Positions 42,778 through 50,987 of a stretch of 64,000 nucleotides of DNA are shown here, piece by piece. The DNA is from a bacterium (GTDB lineage Bacteria > SZUA-79 > Acidulodesulfobacterales > Acidulodesulfobacteraceae), in contig JAJZBN010000006.1 in assembly GCA_021798875.1 (NCBI GenBank), forward strand, positions 1 through 64,000, written 5' to 3'. The notes under the pieces were generated by a model. It had not been told where the DNA came from. It ran no database searches and was given only the letters and a program-made list of their open reading frames with translations. The position numbers and the translations under genes were made by a program. Position 1 is the first letter of the stretch; the number at the start of each line of letters is the position of its first letter.

Positions 42778-44432
42778 AACGTAAATCCTTTTTTATAATA
42801 CCATTTTCTTATATCGTACCCGATTCCCGCCGGAGCGGGCTTTATTCCTTTTACGGTTCTGACGACTACGGGCATTGCGTAAGGAACGTATAAAAAAGTA
42901 TAAGGGGCTTCTTTTGCAAGAATACGCTGAATTTTGAAATAATATTTTTTCTGCTTTTTTAAATCGAACGTGGACCTTGCTTTTCTGAATAAAACGTCAA
43001 TTTCCGGATTATTAAAAGATGTAAAGTTTAAGCCTTTAGGAACGATATTTGAACCGGTAAATATCGAAGCGTTGTCGTAAGGGTCGGGCGTTATCGTAAA
43101 TCCCAGCAAAACTGTCTGAAACTTTTTTTTCATAATAAATTCGGATATCAGCGACGTCCATTCCATAACCCTTATTCCCGCTTTTATGCCTATTTTTTTT
43201 AAATTTTGCTGTATAATTTCGGCGGCGGAAAGCCTTTCCTGATTGCCCTGCGGAGTAAGTATCGTAAACCTGAACGGAATGCCGTTTTTTTCCAAAATTC
43301 CGTTTTTTAAGCGCCATCCAGCCTGTTTTAAAAGCAGCAGAGCTTTATTTGGATTATAGCTGTATTTTTTTACGTCCTTATCGTAAAAATAAGTTCCCGG
43401 CATAAAAGGGCCGTAACAGTGAATTCCCAATCCGAACAGAGATCCTTTTATTATCTCTTTCTTATTTATAGCATAGCTCAAAGCCTGCCTTACTTTTACG
43501 TTTTTGAAAAGCGGGTCTAAAAGATTATATCCCAGAAAAGTAAAACTTAAAGAAGGATGAATATATTTTTTAAACTTTGCATTAAATCCTTTTCCGTTAG
43601 ATTCGTATTTATACTGAATGGGGCTTAATCCCATATAGCTTATGCCGTTGGATTTAAGCATCAAAAACATAGACGAAATATCGGGAACTATTTTATAAAC
43701 GATACGTTTTATTCTTGGAGCGCCCATAAAATAATGGGGATTGGCTTTTAAAACTATTTCGTAGCCGTGAATCCACTTGTCAAATTCGTACGGACCGGTA
43801 CCTACCGGATGGCTTCTTAACTTGGTAGTTAATAAATTTTTTCCTTTTAAAAGTTTTTCCGGCAAAATGCTTAATCCCCAAGACGACAGTGCTGGTGCGT
43901 AAGGCTTTTTGTAAGTAACCCGAAAAATATATTTTCCTATAGTTTGGGCTTTATAAACTTTAAGGTATTCCGCTGCATAAGGTGTAGGCGTTTTAGGGTT
44001 TACCATTAAACGATAGGTAAACATAACGTCTTTTGCGGTAAATTTTTGGCCGTTCTGCCAGTAAACGCCGCGTCTTAGATAAAAAGTTATAGTTTTACCG
44101 CCGTTACTTATTTTCCAAGATTTAGCGAGATCGGGAACTATTTTAAAATTGCGGTTATATCTGACCAAACCGTCGTAAATTTGAGAGGTAACTTCTGCGG
44201 TAGGCGCGTCCGCCGCCATATTGCCTATAAGATTCGTAGCGTCGGCCGGCAAACCTATAATCAAAGAAGAATTTTTAATGTTTTTAAAAGGTTTTATTAT
44301 TTTATTGCGGTTATTTTTATCGCCAGATTTTGATTTTGAATAAAAAAATACGGCGGATGCGACGGTTAGCGCTAAAACCGCAACAATAAGAAATAAATAC
44401 GCAATTCGTTTTTTATATCCGGATAATTTCAT
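42774..44432 (-). CDS. Family 5 extracellular solute-binding protein (peptide/nickel type), orphan
   Basis: This 552-aa DppA/OppA-like protein is anchored by one N-terminal membrane helix (AYLFLIVAVLALTVASAVFFY); no lipobox Cys is evident. The SBP_bac_5 fold shows in EVTSQIYDGLVRYN, LAKSWKISNGGKTITFYLRRGVYWQNGQKFTAKDVMFTYRLM and VRQALSYAINKKEII (quoted in part). No permease or ATPase gene is nearby, so it either serves a transporter encoded elsewhere or acts as a sensor. It is flanked by repeats on both sides, suggesting it moved as a unit. Confidence 0.85.
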   Translation of the reverse strand: MKLSGYKKRIAYLFLIVAVLALTVASAVFFYSKSKSGDKNNRNKIIKPFKNIKNSSLIIGLPADATNLIGNMAADAPTAEVTSQIYDGLVRYNRNFKIVPDLAKSWKISNGGKTITFYLRRGVYWQNGQKFTAKDVMFTYRLMVNPKTPTPYAAEYLKVYKAQTIGKYIFRVTYKKPYAPALSSWGLSILPEKLLKGKNLLTTKLRSHPVGTGPYEFDKWIHGYEIVLKANPHYFMGAPRIKRIVYKIVPDISSMFLMLKSNGISYMGLSPIQYKYESNGKGFNAKFKKYIHPSLSFTFLGYNLLDPLFKNVKVRQALSYAINKKEIIKGSLFGLGIHCYGPFMPGTYFYDKDVKKYSYNPNKALLLLKQAGWRLKNGILEKNGIPFRFTILTPQGNQERLSAAEIIQQNLKKIGIKAGIRVMEWTSLISEFIMKKKFQTVLLGFTITPDPYDNASIFTGSNIVPKGLNFTSFNNPEIDVLFRKARSTFDLKKQKKYYFKIQRILAKEAPYTFLYVPYAMPVVVRTVKGIKPAPAGIGYDIRKWYYKKGFTF

Positions 44433-44729
44433 ATTTATTTATTATCTCAGATTAAGCGGTAATGTTTCAAGGAAAAACAACATTCTTAATTCTGTAAATA
44501 TTCTTAGAAAAAGCCGGATTTTATTTTCCGCAGACGAGAAAAAGGTGTCAGATTTTATTTTCCGCAGACGAAACACTCAATTTATATGAAAAGCTATTCG
44601 CGGAAAATTAATCTGACACCTTTTTCTAGCAAACGCAGTCGGGAGTAAGGGAATAAATAAATCCGACACCTTTTTCCCGACACCTTTTTCCCTTTTTCTT
44701 TTTTTTTGACACCTTTTTTTTAAGGTCGA
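44433..44729. repeat. Repeat cluster between the binding-protein gene and argC
   Basis: Holds a family-B inverted-repeat element (44535-44627: GAAAAAGGTGTCAGATTTTATTTTCCGC against GCGGAAAATTAATCTGACACC..TTTTTC), a truncated family-A unit (44629-44676: AACGCAGTCGGGAGTAAGGG..TCCGACACC) and two stray GACACCTTTTT tails. No gene is seen. Confidence 0.7.
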
Positions 44730-45821
44730 TTACGGATAAGGCGAATATTGAGGTATTCCGAAGTCCGGCTTTAAGCCGAACATAAGATTCATATTCTGAA
44801 TTGCCTGGAGAGAAGCTCCTTTGCCGAGGTTGTCGATCGCGCTTACTATTTTAATCATAGAGCCGCCGGCGCAGGTGACGGCACCGTTTTCTTCGCGTAT
44901 TTCAAAAGCGATATGACAGTTGTTCGTATAAACGACGTTTTTGATATTGCAGTCTTCGATATTATTAATTATCGAAACGAAAGAACTTCCGCAGTAAAAA
45001 TTTTCATATATGCCGGTTATGTTTTCTTTGGATAAACTTTTGTTTAATTTCATATATACCGTGGTCAGTATGCCCCTTGCAACGGGAATAACATGAGGGG
45101 TAAATATAACGTCGGGCGTAAGTTTGCATGCTTTTTCTATTTTTTCTTTAATTTCCGGCAGATGTCTGTGCGTCCAAACATTATAGGCTTTTGCCGAATT
45201 ATCGGCCTCGCAAAAAAGGTTCTGTAATTTTAAGCCTCTTCCGGCGCCTGAAATTCCGGATAGAGAGTCTATTACGACCGGAAACGAAAAATCTACGCAC
45301 TCATTAAAAACAAGAGGCAGAACCGGAAGCAAAGCGCCGGTCGGATAACATCCCGGATTGGCGATGAATTGCGAATTTTTGATTTTATCGTAAAAAACGT
45401 CAGAAAGACCGTAAACGAAACCGCCGTTTAATTCAGGAGCGTTATGTTTGCCGTAATGCCGCTCATAGACCGATACGTCGTCGAATCTGAAATCAGCGCC
45501 GATATCGATTATCTTGACGTCTTTATTTTTATTTAAAAGAGCAGGTATAAGTTTAGAACTTTCATTGTGCGGTAGGCAGAAAAATACGGCATCCGAAGAA
45601 CCGCCGATTAAATCTGCATCGAAAAGCGAAAATTTAATTTCGGATAACAAAGGATTTTTAGGATTCTTTTTTGCAAACAGAGGAAAAAAATCGGAAAGTT
45701 TTTTACCGGCATTACTGTTTGAAGTAATTACCGATATAGAAACATCCGGTCTTGACGACAGCGCCTGTATAAGATATACACCGCTGTAACCGGATGCCCC
45801 TACAATCGAAACTCTTATCAT
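44730..45821 (-). CDS. argC: N-acetyl-gamma-glutamyl-phosphate reductase
   Basis: This 363-aa enzyme of arginine synthesis has an NAD-binding start VSIVGASGYSGVYLIQAL, active-site Cys in NPGCYPTGALLPVLP, and HRHLPEIKEKIE with the conserved His. Slightly longer than the usual ~345. It follows rpsI by 20 bases; rplM-rpsI-argC is a recurrent order in deltaproteobacteria. Confidence 0.95.
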   Translation of the reverse strand: MIRVSIVGASGYSGVYLIQALSSRPDVSISVITSNSNAGKKLSDFFPLFAKKNPKNPLLSEIKFSLFDADLIGGSSDAVFFCLPHNESSKLIPALLNKNKDVKIIDIGADFRFDDVSVYERHYGKHNAPELNGGFVYGLSDVFYDKIKNSQFIANPGCYPTGALLPVLPLVFNECVDFSFPVVIDSLSGISGAGRGLKLQNLFCEADNSAKAYNVWTHRHLPEIKEKIEKACKLTPDVIFTPHVIPVARGILTTVYMKLNKSLSKENITGIYENFYCGSSFVSIINNIEDCNIKNVVYTNNCHIAFEIREENGAVTCAGGSMIKIVSAIDNLGKGASLQAIQNMNLMFGLKPDFGIPQYSPYP

Positions 45822-45841
45822 TTATGAATATAACGATTATA

Positions 45842-46237
45842 TTATCTCTTAGAGAACTGGAATCTTGCTCTTGCCCCTTTCTGTCCGTATTTCTTTCTTT
45901 CTTTGACTCTCGGGTCTCTTGTAAGCATTGATGCTTTTGCAAGAGTTTCTTTTAATTCCGGATTTACAAGAAGAATAGCTTTTGCGAGCGCCAGTCTTAT
46001 CGCTCCCGCTTGACCGCTTAATCCGCCGCCGGATACGTTTATATATACGTCGAACTTATTTTCTATCGGATAAAACGCTAAAGGCCTAACGGCAGAAACC
46101 CTGTTGCTTTCAAGAGGAAAATACTGCTCGAAATCTCTTCCGTTAATAATTATTTTGCCCGTACCTTCTTTGAAATAAGCCCTCGCAATACCTGTTTTTC
46201 TTTTGCCTACCGCATGTATAATGCTTTTTTTAGCCAT
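45842..46237 (-). CDS. rpsI: 30S ribosomal protein S9
   Basis: This 131-aa protein starts HAVGKRKTGIARAYF, includes VSGGGLSGQAGAIRLALAKAIL and ends KKYGQKGARARFQFSKR, the conserved tail reaching the P-site tRNA. Confidence 0.98.
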   Translation of the reverse strand: MAKKSIIHAVGKRKTGIARAYFKEGTGKIIINGRDFEQYFPLESNRVSAVRPLAFYPIENKFDVYINVSGGGLSGQAGAIRLALAKAILLVNPELKETLAKASMLTRDPRVKERKKYGQKGARARFQFSKR

Positions 46238-46317
46238 CAGCTTTTACCTTACTTAATTATAACTTAATTTAATTTCTATTTTTTAAATTTTTTTACTTTA
46301 TTTTACCTTGCCTTGCT

Positions 46318-46734
46318 TTACTTTACCTTATCGGCTATTTCTACCCTAACCGGCTTTTGCGCGGCATGAGGATGCTCTTCGCCTTCGTATATTTTTACTT
46401 TTTTTATTACCGCATCAGACAGTTTATTCTTGGGAAGCATTCCTTTTATAGCCGAAATCAGAGGATAAGAATGGTCTTTTTTAACCATATCTCTGTATTT
46501 GAACGTTTTAAGTCCTCCCGGATAACCGCTGTGAAAATGATACTCTTTGTCTTCGGTTTTTTTTCCGGTTAATTTAGCTTTGGCGCTGTTTATAATTATA
46601 ACGAAATCTCCGTTGTCGGCATACGGCGTCCAGTCCGCTTTATCTTTGCCCATAAGTCTGTTGGCCGCAAAACTTGCTACTCTTCCAAGACTTATGTCTT
46701 TTGCGTCAACCAATATCCACTTGCTTTCAGTCAT
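46318..46734 (-). CDS. rplM: 50S ribosomal protein L13
   Basis: This 138-aa protein has the signatures WILVDAKDISLGRVASFAANRLMG, DNGDFVIIINSAK, YHFHSGYPGGLK, and KGMLPKNKLS. It precedes rpsI by 80 bases; the intergenic strip contains imprecise repeats of a TTTACCTT-like pentamer but no extra gene. Confidence 0.98.
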   Translation of the reverse strand: MTESKWILVDAKDISLGRVASFAANRLMGKDKADWTPYADNGDFVIIINSAKAKLTGKKTEDKEYHFHSGYPGGLKTFKYRDMVKKDHSYPLISAIKGMLPKNKLSDAVIKKVKIYEGEEHPHAAQKPVRVEIADKVK

Positions 46735-46791
46735 TCAAAATCTCCCGAGATAAAATATAAAATAATATTTAAAATTTAAGCGTAGTTTTAT

Positions 46792-46820
46792 ATTATTAAA
46801 TAATTATGCTTTTTTGTCAA
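46792..46820 (-). promoter_or_regulatory. Promoter of rplM-rpsI-argC
   Basis: On the minus strand TTGACA (plus 46815-46820), 17-base spacer, AATAAT (plus 46792-46797). The position between the HPP gene stop and rplM fits. Confidence 0.65.
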
Positions 46821-46842
46821 GAATTTTTTTATACTTTATATT

Positions 46843-47391
46843 TTACCACCAATATTCAGGATATTTTCTGTATTTAGAAAGATTATTTACTACTAAAGCG
46901 ACTATAAGCATTACAAACGCTCCCAAACCTGCAGGAATAAACGGATATAAAAAACCGAGATTATATATTCCTTTACCCCCTATAACAGCTATTAAAGCAG
47001 TAGCACCTCCTGGAGGATGAAGGGTTTTAGTTGAATACATAAGCATAATTGCAAACGAAACCGCAACAGCTCCAGCTAAAGGCATATTTATATGACCAAG
47101 TAATTTATAACTTGCGACACCGACAAAACCAGAAAGTATATGTCCGCCCAAAAGATTCCTCGGCTGTGCGAGAGGGCTTTTAATAGCGGCGTATATAAGA
47201 ACCGCAGACGCTCCGAATGAGCCGATTAATAAAGTTAAATCGTAAGGATTGAAAAATTTTGCGGATATGTAAGCTACCACCCCTATGCCGATTATAGAAC
47301 CCAGACCAGACCAAAAGATTTCACTCAGAATTACGGTAGTTGCGTTCTCTCCTCCGCCTTTCATTTTGTTAAAATATTCTTTAATCCACAT
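46843..47391 (-). CDS. HPP-family integral membrane protein
   Basis: This 182-aa protein has about four hydrophobic helices and the family motif TLHPPGGATALIAVIGG. HPP proteins are thought to transport nitrite or other small anions in some organisms, but roles are poorly established. Many HPP proteins carry a C-terminal CBS pair; here the CBS protein is a separate gene 43 bases upstream, implying an interaction. Confidence 0.85.
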   Translation of the reverse strand: MWIKEYFNKMKGGGENATTVILSEIFWSGLGSIIGIGVVAYISAKFFNPYDLTLLIGSFGASAVLIYAAIKSPLAQPRNLLGGHILSGFVGVASYKLLGHINMPLAGAVAVSFAIMLMYSTKTLHPPGGATALIAVIGGKGIYNLGFLYPFIPAGLGAFVMLIVALVVNNLSKYRKYPEYWW

Positions 47392-47434
47392 TTCAGTTTC
47401 CCCGCTGTTATTTATGGTTAATTTTATTTAATTT

Positions 47435-48040
47435 TTAATTTTTATCGATATGTTTTATTATATCCGTCATAGATATTACGCCGGCAAGTTTTCCGTTAAT
47501 ATCCACTACGGGCATAACTTTTATTCGTTTTTCGTTAAATACGGACGCAGCTTTTTTAATGCACGTATCGGTCGATACGGTAATTGCCGGCGAAGTCATA
47601 ATATCCTTAACGTTTTTGGCATCGATAGTTCTTTGAGAACGAGGGGTTGGTTCGCCTATCAAATGCCTTACCAAATCTTTAAACGTGTGTTTTTTTATTA
47701 CTCCCGCGCTGGTTAATATATCAGAATCGGACAGGAATCCGACGACTGTGTTTTCGTCGTTGACTACGGGAGCGCATGTCAGCCCTTTTTCCGCAAGCAG
47801 ATTCATTGCATCGTGTATGCCTGAATTTTCATGTACGTAAACCGGATTTTTCGACATCACTTTATCGACGGTAATGCCGTGAACTTTGTCTTTTGCCAGC
47901 GCAAACGCATCCCTGTATATTTTAATAAAATCGCCTAAAGAAATATCGATGTAGGTTTTGTGTTTCTCAAAAGCTTCCCTGATATCTTTTTCGGTCACTT
48001 CTACGCAGCTTTTTTCTTTTTCTTCGCTTAAGTTTTCCAT
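47435..48040 (-). CDS. Tandem CBS-domain protein
   Basis: This 201-aa protein has a helical ~55-residue N-terminus followed by two CBS domains (DKVMSKNPVYVHENSGIHDAMNLL .. VVGFLSDSDIL and VKDIMTSPAITVSTDTCI .. LAGVISMTDIIKHI; quoted in parts). CBS pairs bind adenine nucleotides and gate transporters or enzymes. Immediately upstream of the HPP membrane gene, it probably regulates that protein. Confidence 0.88.
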   Translation of the reverse strand: MENLSEEKEKSCVEVTEKDIREAFEKHKTYIDISLGDFIKIYRDAFALAKDKVHGITVDKVMSKNPVYVHENSGIHDAMNLLAEKGLTCAPVVNDENTVVGFLSDSDILTSAGVIKKHTFKDLVRHLIGEPTPRSQRTIDAKNVKDIMTSPAITVSTDTCIKKAASVFNEKRIKVMPVVDINGKLAGVISMTDIIKHIDKN

Positions 48041-48131
48041 AATTTTTTCCTCAATTTTTAAAATTAAATTAGGGGATTTTTCTTATATAGTAGCAAACGG
48101 TATATTTTAAATATGTGACTTTTATCACAAA

Positions 48132-49280
48132 TTAAAAATTATTTTTATTTATAATGAGAGTTTTTTCTCCGGAAATATCTTTTATGCCGGACGCCTTATA
48201 CATTCTTAACGCTCCGAAACTGCATATATCTTTACACAGACCGCAGGAAGTGCAAAAAAAAGGTTCGAGCGATATTTTGTTTTCCTTAAAAATTAATGCG
48301 CCGGTAGGGCACATTTCCCAGCAATTGGAACAAAAGACGCAATTTTCGTTTATTTTAGGCAGTCTTATATTAAAAAGCGGCAGCAACTCTTTGTTTTCTT
48401 TCAAAAACTTATAAATCTTTTTCTGTCTTTTTAATAAGGAATAATTTACGCTTTTCTCGTTTTTGCCGGTATTAATATATTGAGAATATAGCTGAGATAA
48501 AGGAAGGTCTTCTACGGAAACATTTTCTGCAAGTTTTTTTGCGTTATCTTTTAAACTTTTAAACGAATTTTTAAAAAACTCTCTTCGGTCTAACGTTTCA
48601 GCGGTTTTAACGCCGTCTTCGCTTTCAATGTATTCTTTATCCGTTTTTTTATTACCCGCTTTATCGTCTGCCGTTTTAAAATTATATGCATCTTTCTTTT
48701 TTTTGCTATTCTCTTCGGCAAACTCTTTAAAATTAAAATCCTCGGCGTTAATTTCCTTAAAAACGTTTTCTTTGTTTAAAAACTTTGATATCTCGTTTAT
48801 TCTTTTTATTTTTTTGTTGTGGAAATATTTAAGTCTGCATGATTTGCAGTCGGACGAAACAAATGTTATCCCAAATCCATTTTTTAAGGAATAAATTAAA
48901 TCTACGTCTTCCAATTCGTAAATACATTGTATAAACCGATTATCGCCGACTGCTGGAATTTTCGAATTTTTAAAATATTCTTCGGTTTTACCGCAAAAAT
49001 AAAAATTTTCTAAATTTTTATCGGTTTTGTCTTTCTTATCTTTGACGTAAAAAACGGAATTTGGACACATGTGAAGGCAGGCATTGCAGTTTGAACAGTT
49101 TTCCAGAATATTTATTTCGGTATCGCTTATTTTTATAGATAAATCGGGACATCTTTCGATGCATTCATAGCAGCCGGACATAGGGGTTTTAAGCCTGACG
49201 CAAAAATCGGGATTTATTAAAATCCGTCCGTCGTTTTCGTTTGCGTTTAAAAGTTTATCCAGCAGGTTCAGAATATTCAT
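48132..49280 (-). CDS. Multi-cluster ferredoxin-like protein, unassigned
   Basis: This 382-aa protein has paired iron-sulfur motifs at both ends: C27 with CYECIERC (37-44) and CSNCNACLHMC (62-72) at the N-terminus, CVFCSNCWEMCPTG and CTSCGLCKDICSFG near the C-terminus, plus a lone CKSC in the middle. A charged Lys/Glu/Asp-rich linker joins the halves. It overlaps the dusB 3' end by 26 bases. A link to the nearby molybdenum genes as electron carrier or assembly factor is possible but unproven. Confidence 0.7.
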   Translation of the reverse strand: MNILNLLDKLLNANENDGRILINPDFCVRLKTPMSGCYECIERCPDLSIKISDTEINILENCSNCNACLHMCPNSVFYVKDKKDKTDKNLENFYFCGKTEEYFKNSKIPAVGDNRFIQCIYELEDVDLIYSLKNGFGITFVSSDCKSCRLKYFHNKKIKRINEISKFLNKENVFKEINAEDFNFKEFAEENSKKKKDAYNFKTADDKAGNKKTDKEYIESEDGVKTAETLDRREFFKNSFKSLKDNAKKLAENVSVEDLPLSQLYSQYINTGKNEKSVNYSLLKRQKKIYKFLKENKELLPLFNIRLPKINENCVFCSNCWEMCPTGALIFKENKISLEPFFCTSCGLCKDICSFGALRMYKASGIKDISGEKTLIINKNNF

Positions 49281-50247
49281 TCGTCGCTATTTTTGTTTTA
49301 AGTATTTGTAAAATACCGGCGGTCTCCTTACCGCTTTTAGCGTTATTGACTGCCGCCCTAAGTTCTTTGGATCCCTTAAAACCCTTGAGGAAATTATAAA
49401 GATGCGGTTTTATAATGTTAAATCCTCTTGTTTCCCCGTAGTATGAAGATATTTCTTCGTTTAATTCAAGCATAATATCTATTTTATCGGTCATATACGG
49501 CTCTTTTTCTTCAGCCCGTCCGCCGGTATCCGATATATGCATATAATCGTTAAATATCCATGGTTTTCCTACGGCTCCCCTTGCGAACATAATTCCATCG
49601 GCGCCGGTATAATTCATTACATTCAAGGCATCGTCCGCCGTGAATAGGTCGCCGCTTGCATAAACGGGAATTTTGAGCGATTCTTTAAGTTTTTTGGTTT
49701 GAGAATGGTCGGCAGTTCCTCCGAACATCTGAGAGCGCGTCCTCGGATGAAAAAAAAGAGCATTTATACCGGAATCTTCGGCAATTTTTCCTATCTCGAC
49801 GAAATTTACCGAATTAAAATCGAAACCGCTTCTAAATTTTACGGTGAAAAAGGCGTCTTTGACCGATTTTCTTACGGAAGCGGCTATATCCGCAAAAAGC
49901 GCCGGATCTTTTAATAACGCGCTTCCCGCGCCGGTTTTAACCACCTTTTTAACGGGACAACCCGCGTTTATGTCTATAACCTTAAACCCGCGGTCAAATG
50001 ATTTTTTAGCGGCTTCCGACAATACGGCGGCGGAATTGCCGAATAATTGAATGCCCGTTTTTGAAATACCGCTCCCCGTTTCAAGAAGTTCAAGCGTTTT
50101 CTTATCGTTACGCAAAAAGCCTTCGGCGCTTATCATCTCGGTAAAACAGAATTCCGCCCCGTATTTTAAACATATTTTTCTGAAAGGATATCCCGTAATC
50201 CCCGCCATGGGCGCCAAAATACTTCTGCCGAGGCTGATTTCGCTCAT
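49255..50247 (-). CDS. dusB: tRNA-dihydrouridine synthase (DusB type)
   Basis: This 330-aa FMN enzyme reduces uridine in tRNA. It shows LAPMAGITGYPFR, FTEMISAEG, NAGCPVKKVVKTGAGSALL with catalytic Cys, and TVKFRSGFD, HPRTRSQMFGG, ADGIMFARGAVGKPW. The frame is open to a GTG at 50259, but the ATG at 50247 is preferred because it lies 4 bases past the mobB stop and begins MSEISLG. Confidence 0.93.
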   Translation of the reverse strand: MSEISLGRSILAPMAGITGYPFRKICLKYGAEFCFTEMISAEGFLRNDKKTLELLETGSGISKTGIQLFGNSAAVLSEAAKKSFDRGFKVIDINAGCPVKKVVKTGAGSALLKDPALFADIAASVRKSVKDAFFTVKFRSGFDFNSVNFVEIGKIAEDSGINALFFHPRTRSQMFGGTADHSQTKKLKESLKIPVYASGDLFTADDALNVMNYTGADGIMFARGAVGKPWIFNDYMHISDTGGRAEEKEPYMTDKIDIMLELNEEISSYYGETRGFNIIKPHLYNFLKGFKGSKELRAAVNNAKSGKETAGILQILKTKIATNEYSEPAG

Positions 50248-50251
50248 ATAC

Positions 50252-50812
50252 TTATACACTCATTATATTAGAATTAGGCAGAATAATTTCTTTTTCTATA
50301 AAAGCAGATATTTTTTCTGCGTCGTTAATATTTATCTGCGGAACGCTCAAACCGCTTATATGCTCGTCGGCGCAGACTAGGATAAGGCCGGGATCGCTTT
50401 TAAATCTTAATTCCAAACCGCCCGCATCCTTTCTCGCAAGTTCAATTTTTTTTACGCCTATTTCTCTAAAACCTTCTATTATAACAATATCGGAGCCTGT
50501 AAAAAAATGTGATATTAAGCGGTCTATTGAAATATCGGCCGACGGTTCTATATCGCTGAAAAATGAAATTTTTTCTTTAGATATAAGCATCGTTGAAAAT
50601 GCGCCGGCATTCTTATGCCTCCATGAATCTTTCCCTTCCGTATCTGCAAATACGTTATGGTCTGTGTGTTTTATCGAAGAAACTTTATATCCCTTTTGAG
50701 ACAGTATCTTTATTATTTTTTCTATTAATGTCGTTTTACCGGTTCCCGACCTCGCAAGAAAAGAAATTGCGGCGGGGATTTTGCCGTTTTTCGTTTTAAC
50801 CATCTTTTTCAC
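50252..50812 (-). CDS. mobB: MobB, GTP-binding molybdopterin-guanine dinucleotide protein
   Basis: This 186-aa P-loop protein has SFLARSGTGKTTLIEKIIK as Walker A, VSSIKHTDHNVFADTEGKDSWRH and IVIIEGFREIGVKKIEL, matching MobB, which aids guanylylation of molybdopterin. It is first in mobB-dusB-ferredoxin and transcribed away from the P-type ATPase. Confidence 0.92.
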   Translation of the reverse strand: MKKMVKTKNGKIPAAISFLARSGTGKTTLIEKIIKILSQKGYKVSSIKHTDHNVFADTEGKDSWRHKNAGAFSTMLISKEKISFFSDIEPSADISIDRLISHFFTGSDIVIIEGFREIGVKKIELARKDAGGLELRFKSDPGLILVCADEHISGLSVPQININDAEKISAFIEKEIILPNSNIMSV

Positions 50813-50828
50813 CGTTTTTCGTTAGTAT

Positions 50829-50857
50829 TTGTATATATTTAGCATATTATGTATAAT
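50829..50857 (+). promoter_or_regulatory. Promoter of the P-type ATPase gene
   Basis: TTGTAT (50829-50834), 17-base spacer, perfect TATAAT (50852-50857). The ~125-nt leader includes the family-C palindrome at 50939-50966. Confidence 0.6.
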
Positions 50858-50938
50858 ATAAATCGTGAAAATACAATATCCGGCCGAATTAATCAGTTAT
50901 TTATTATAACAAAATTTTAAAAATTATTTAATTAAATT

Positions 50939-50980
50939 ACAGGGCAGAATTCAATTCTGTCCCTGTCACAAATTGAAAAG
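50939..50980 (+). repeat. Family-C REP palindrome, upstream flank of the P-ATPase gene
   Basis: ACAGGGCAGAATT-C-AATTCTGTCCCTGT (50939-50966, one mismatched pair) followed by CACAAATTGAAAAGGA. The same palindrome plus tail recurs in the same orientation right after the gene. Confidence 0.8.
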
Positions 50981-50987
50981 GATAAAA

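Noticed and set aside
50259-50259. GTG start giving dusB four more residues
   Set aside because: It would overlap mobB by 8 bases and has no ribosome site advantage; the ATG at 50247 begins at the expected family start.
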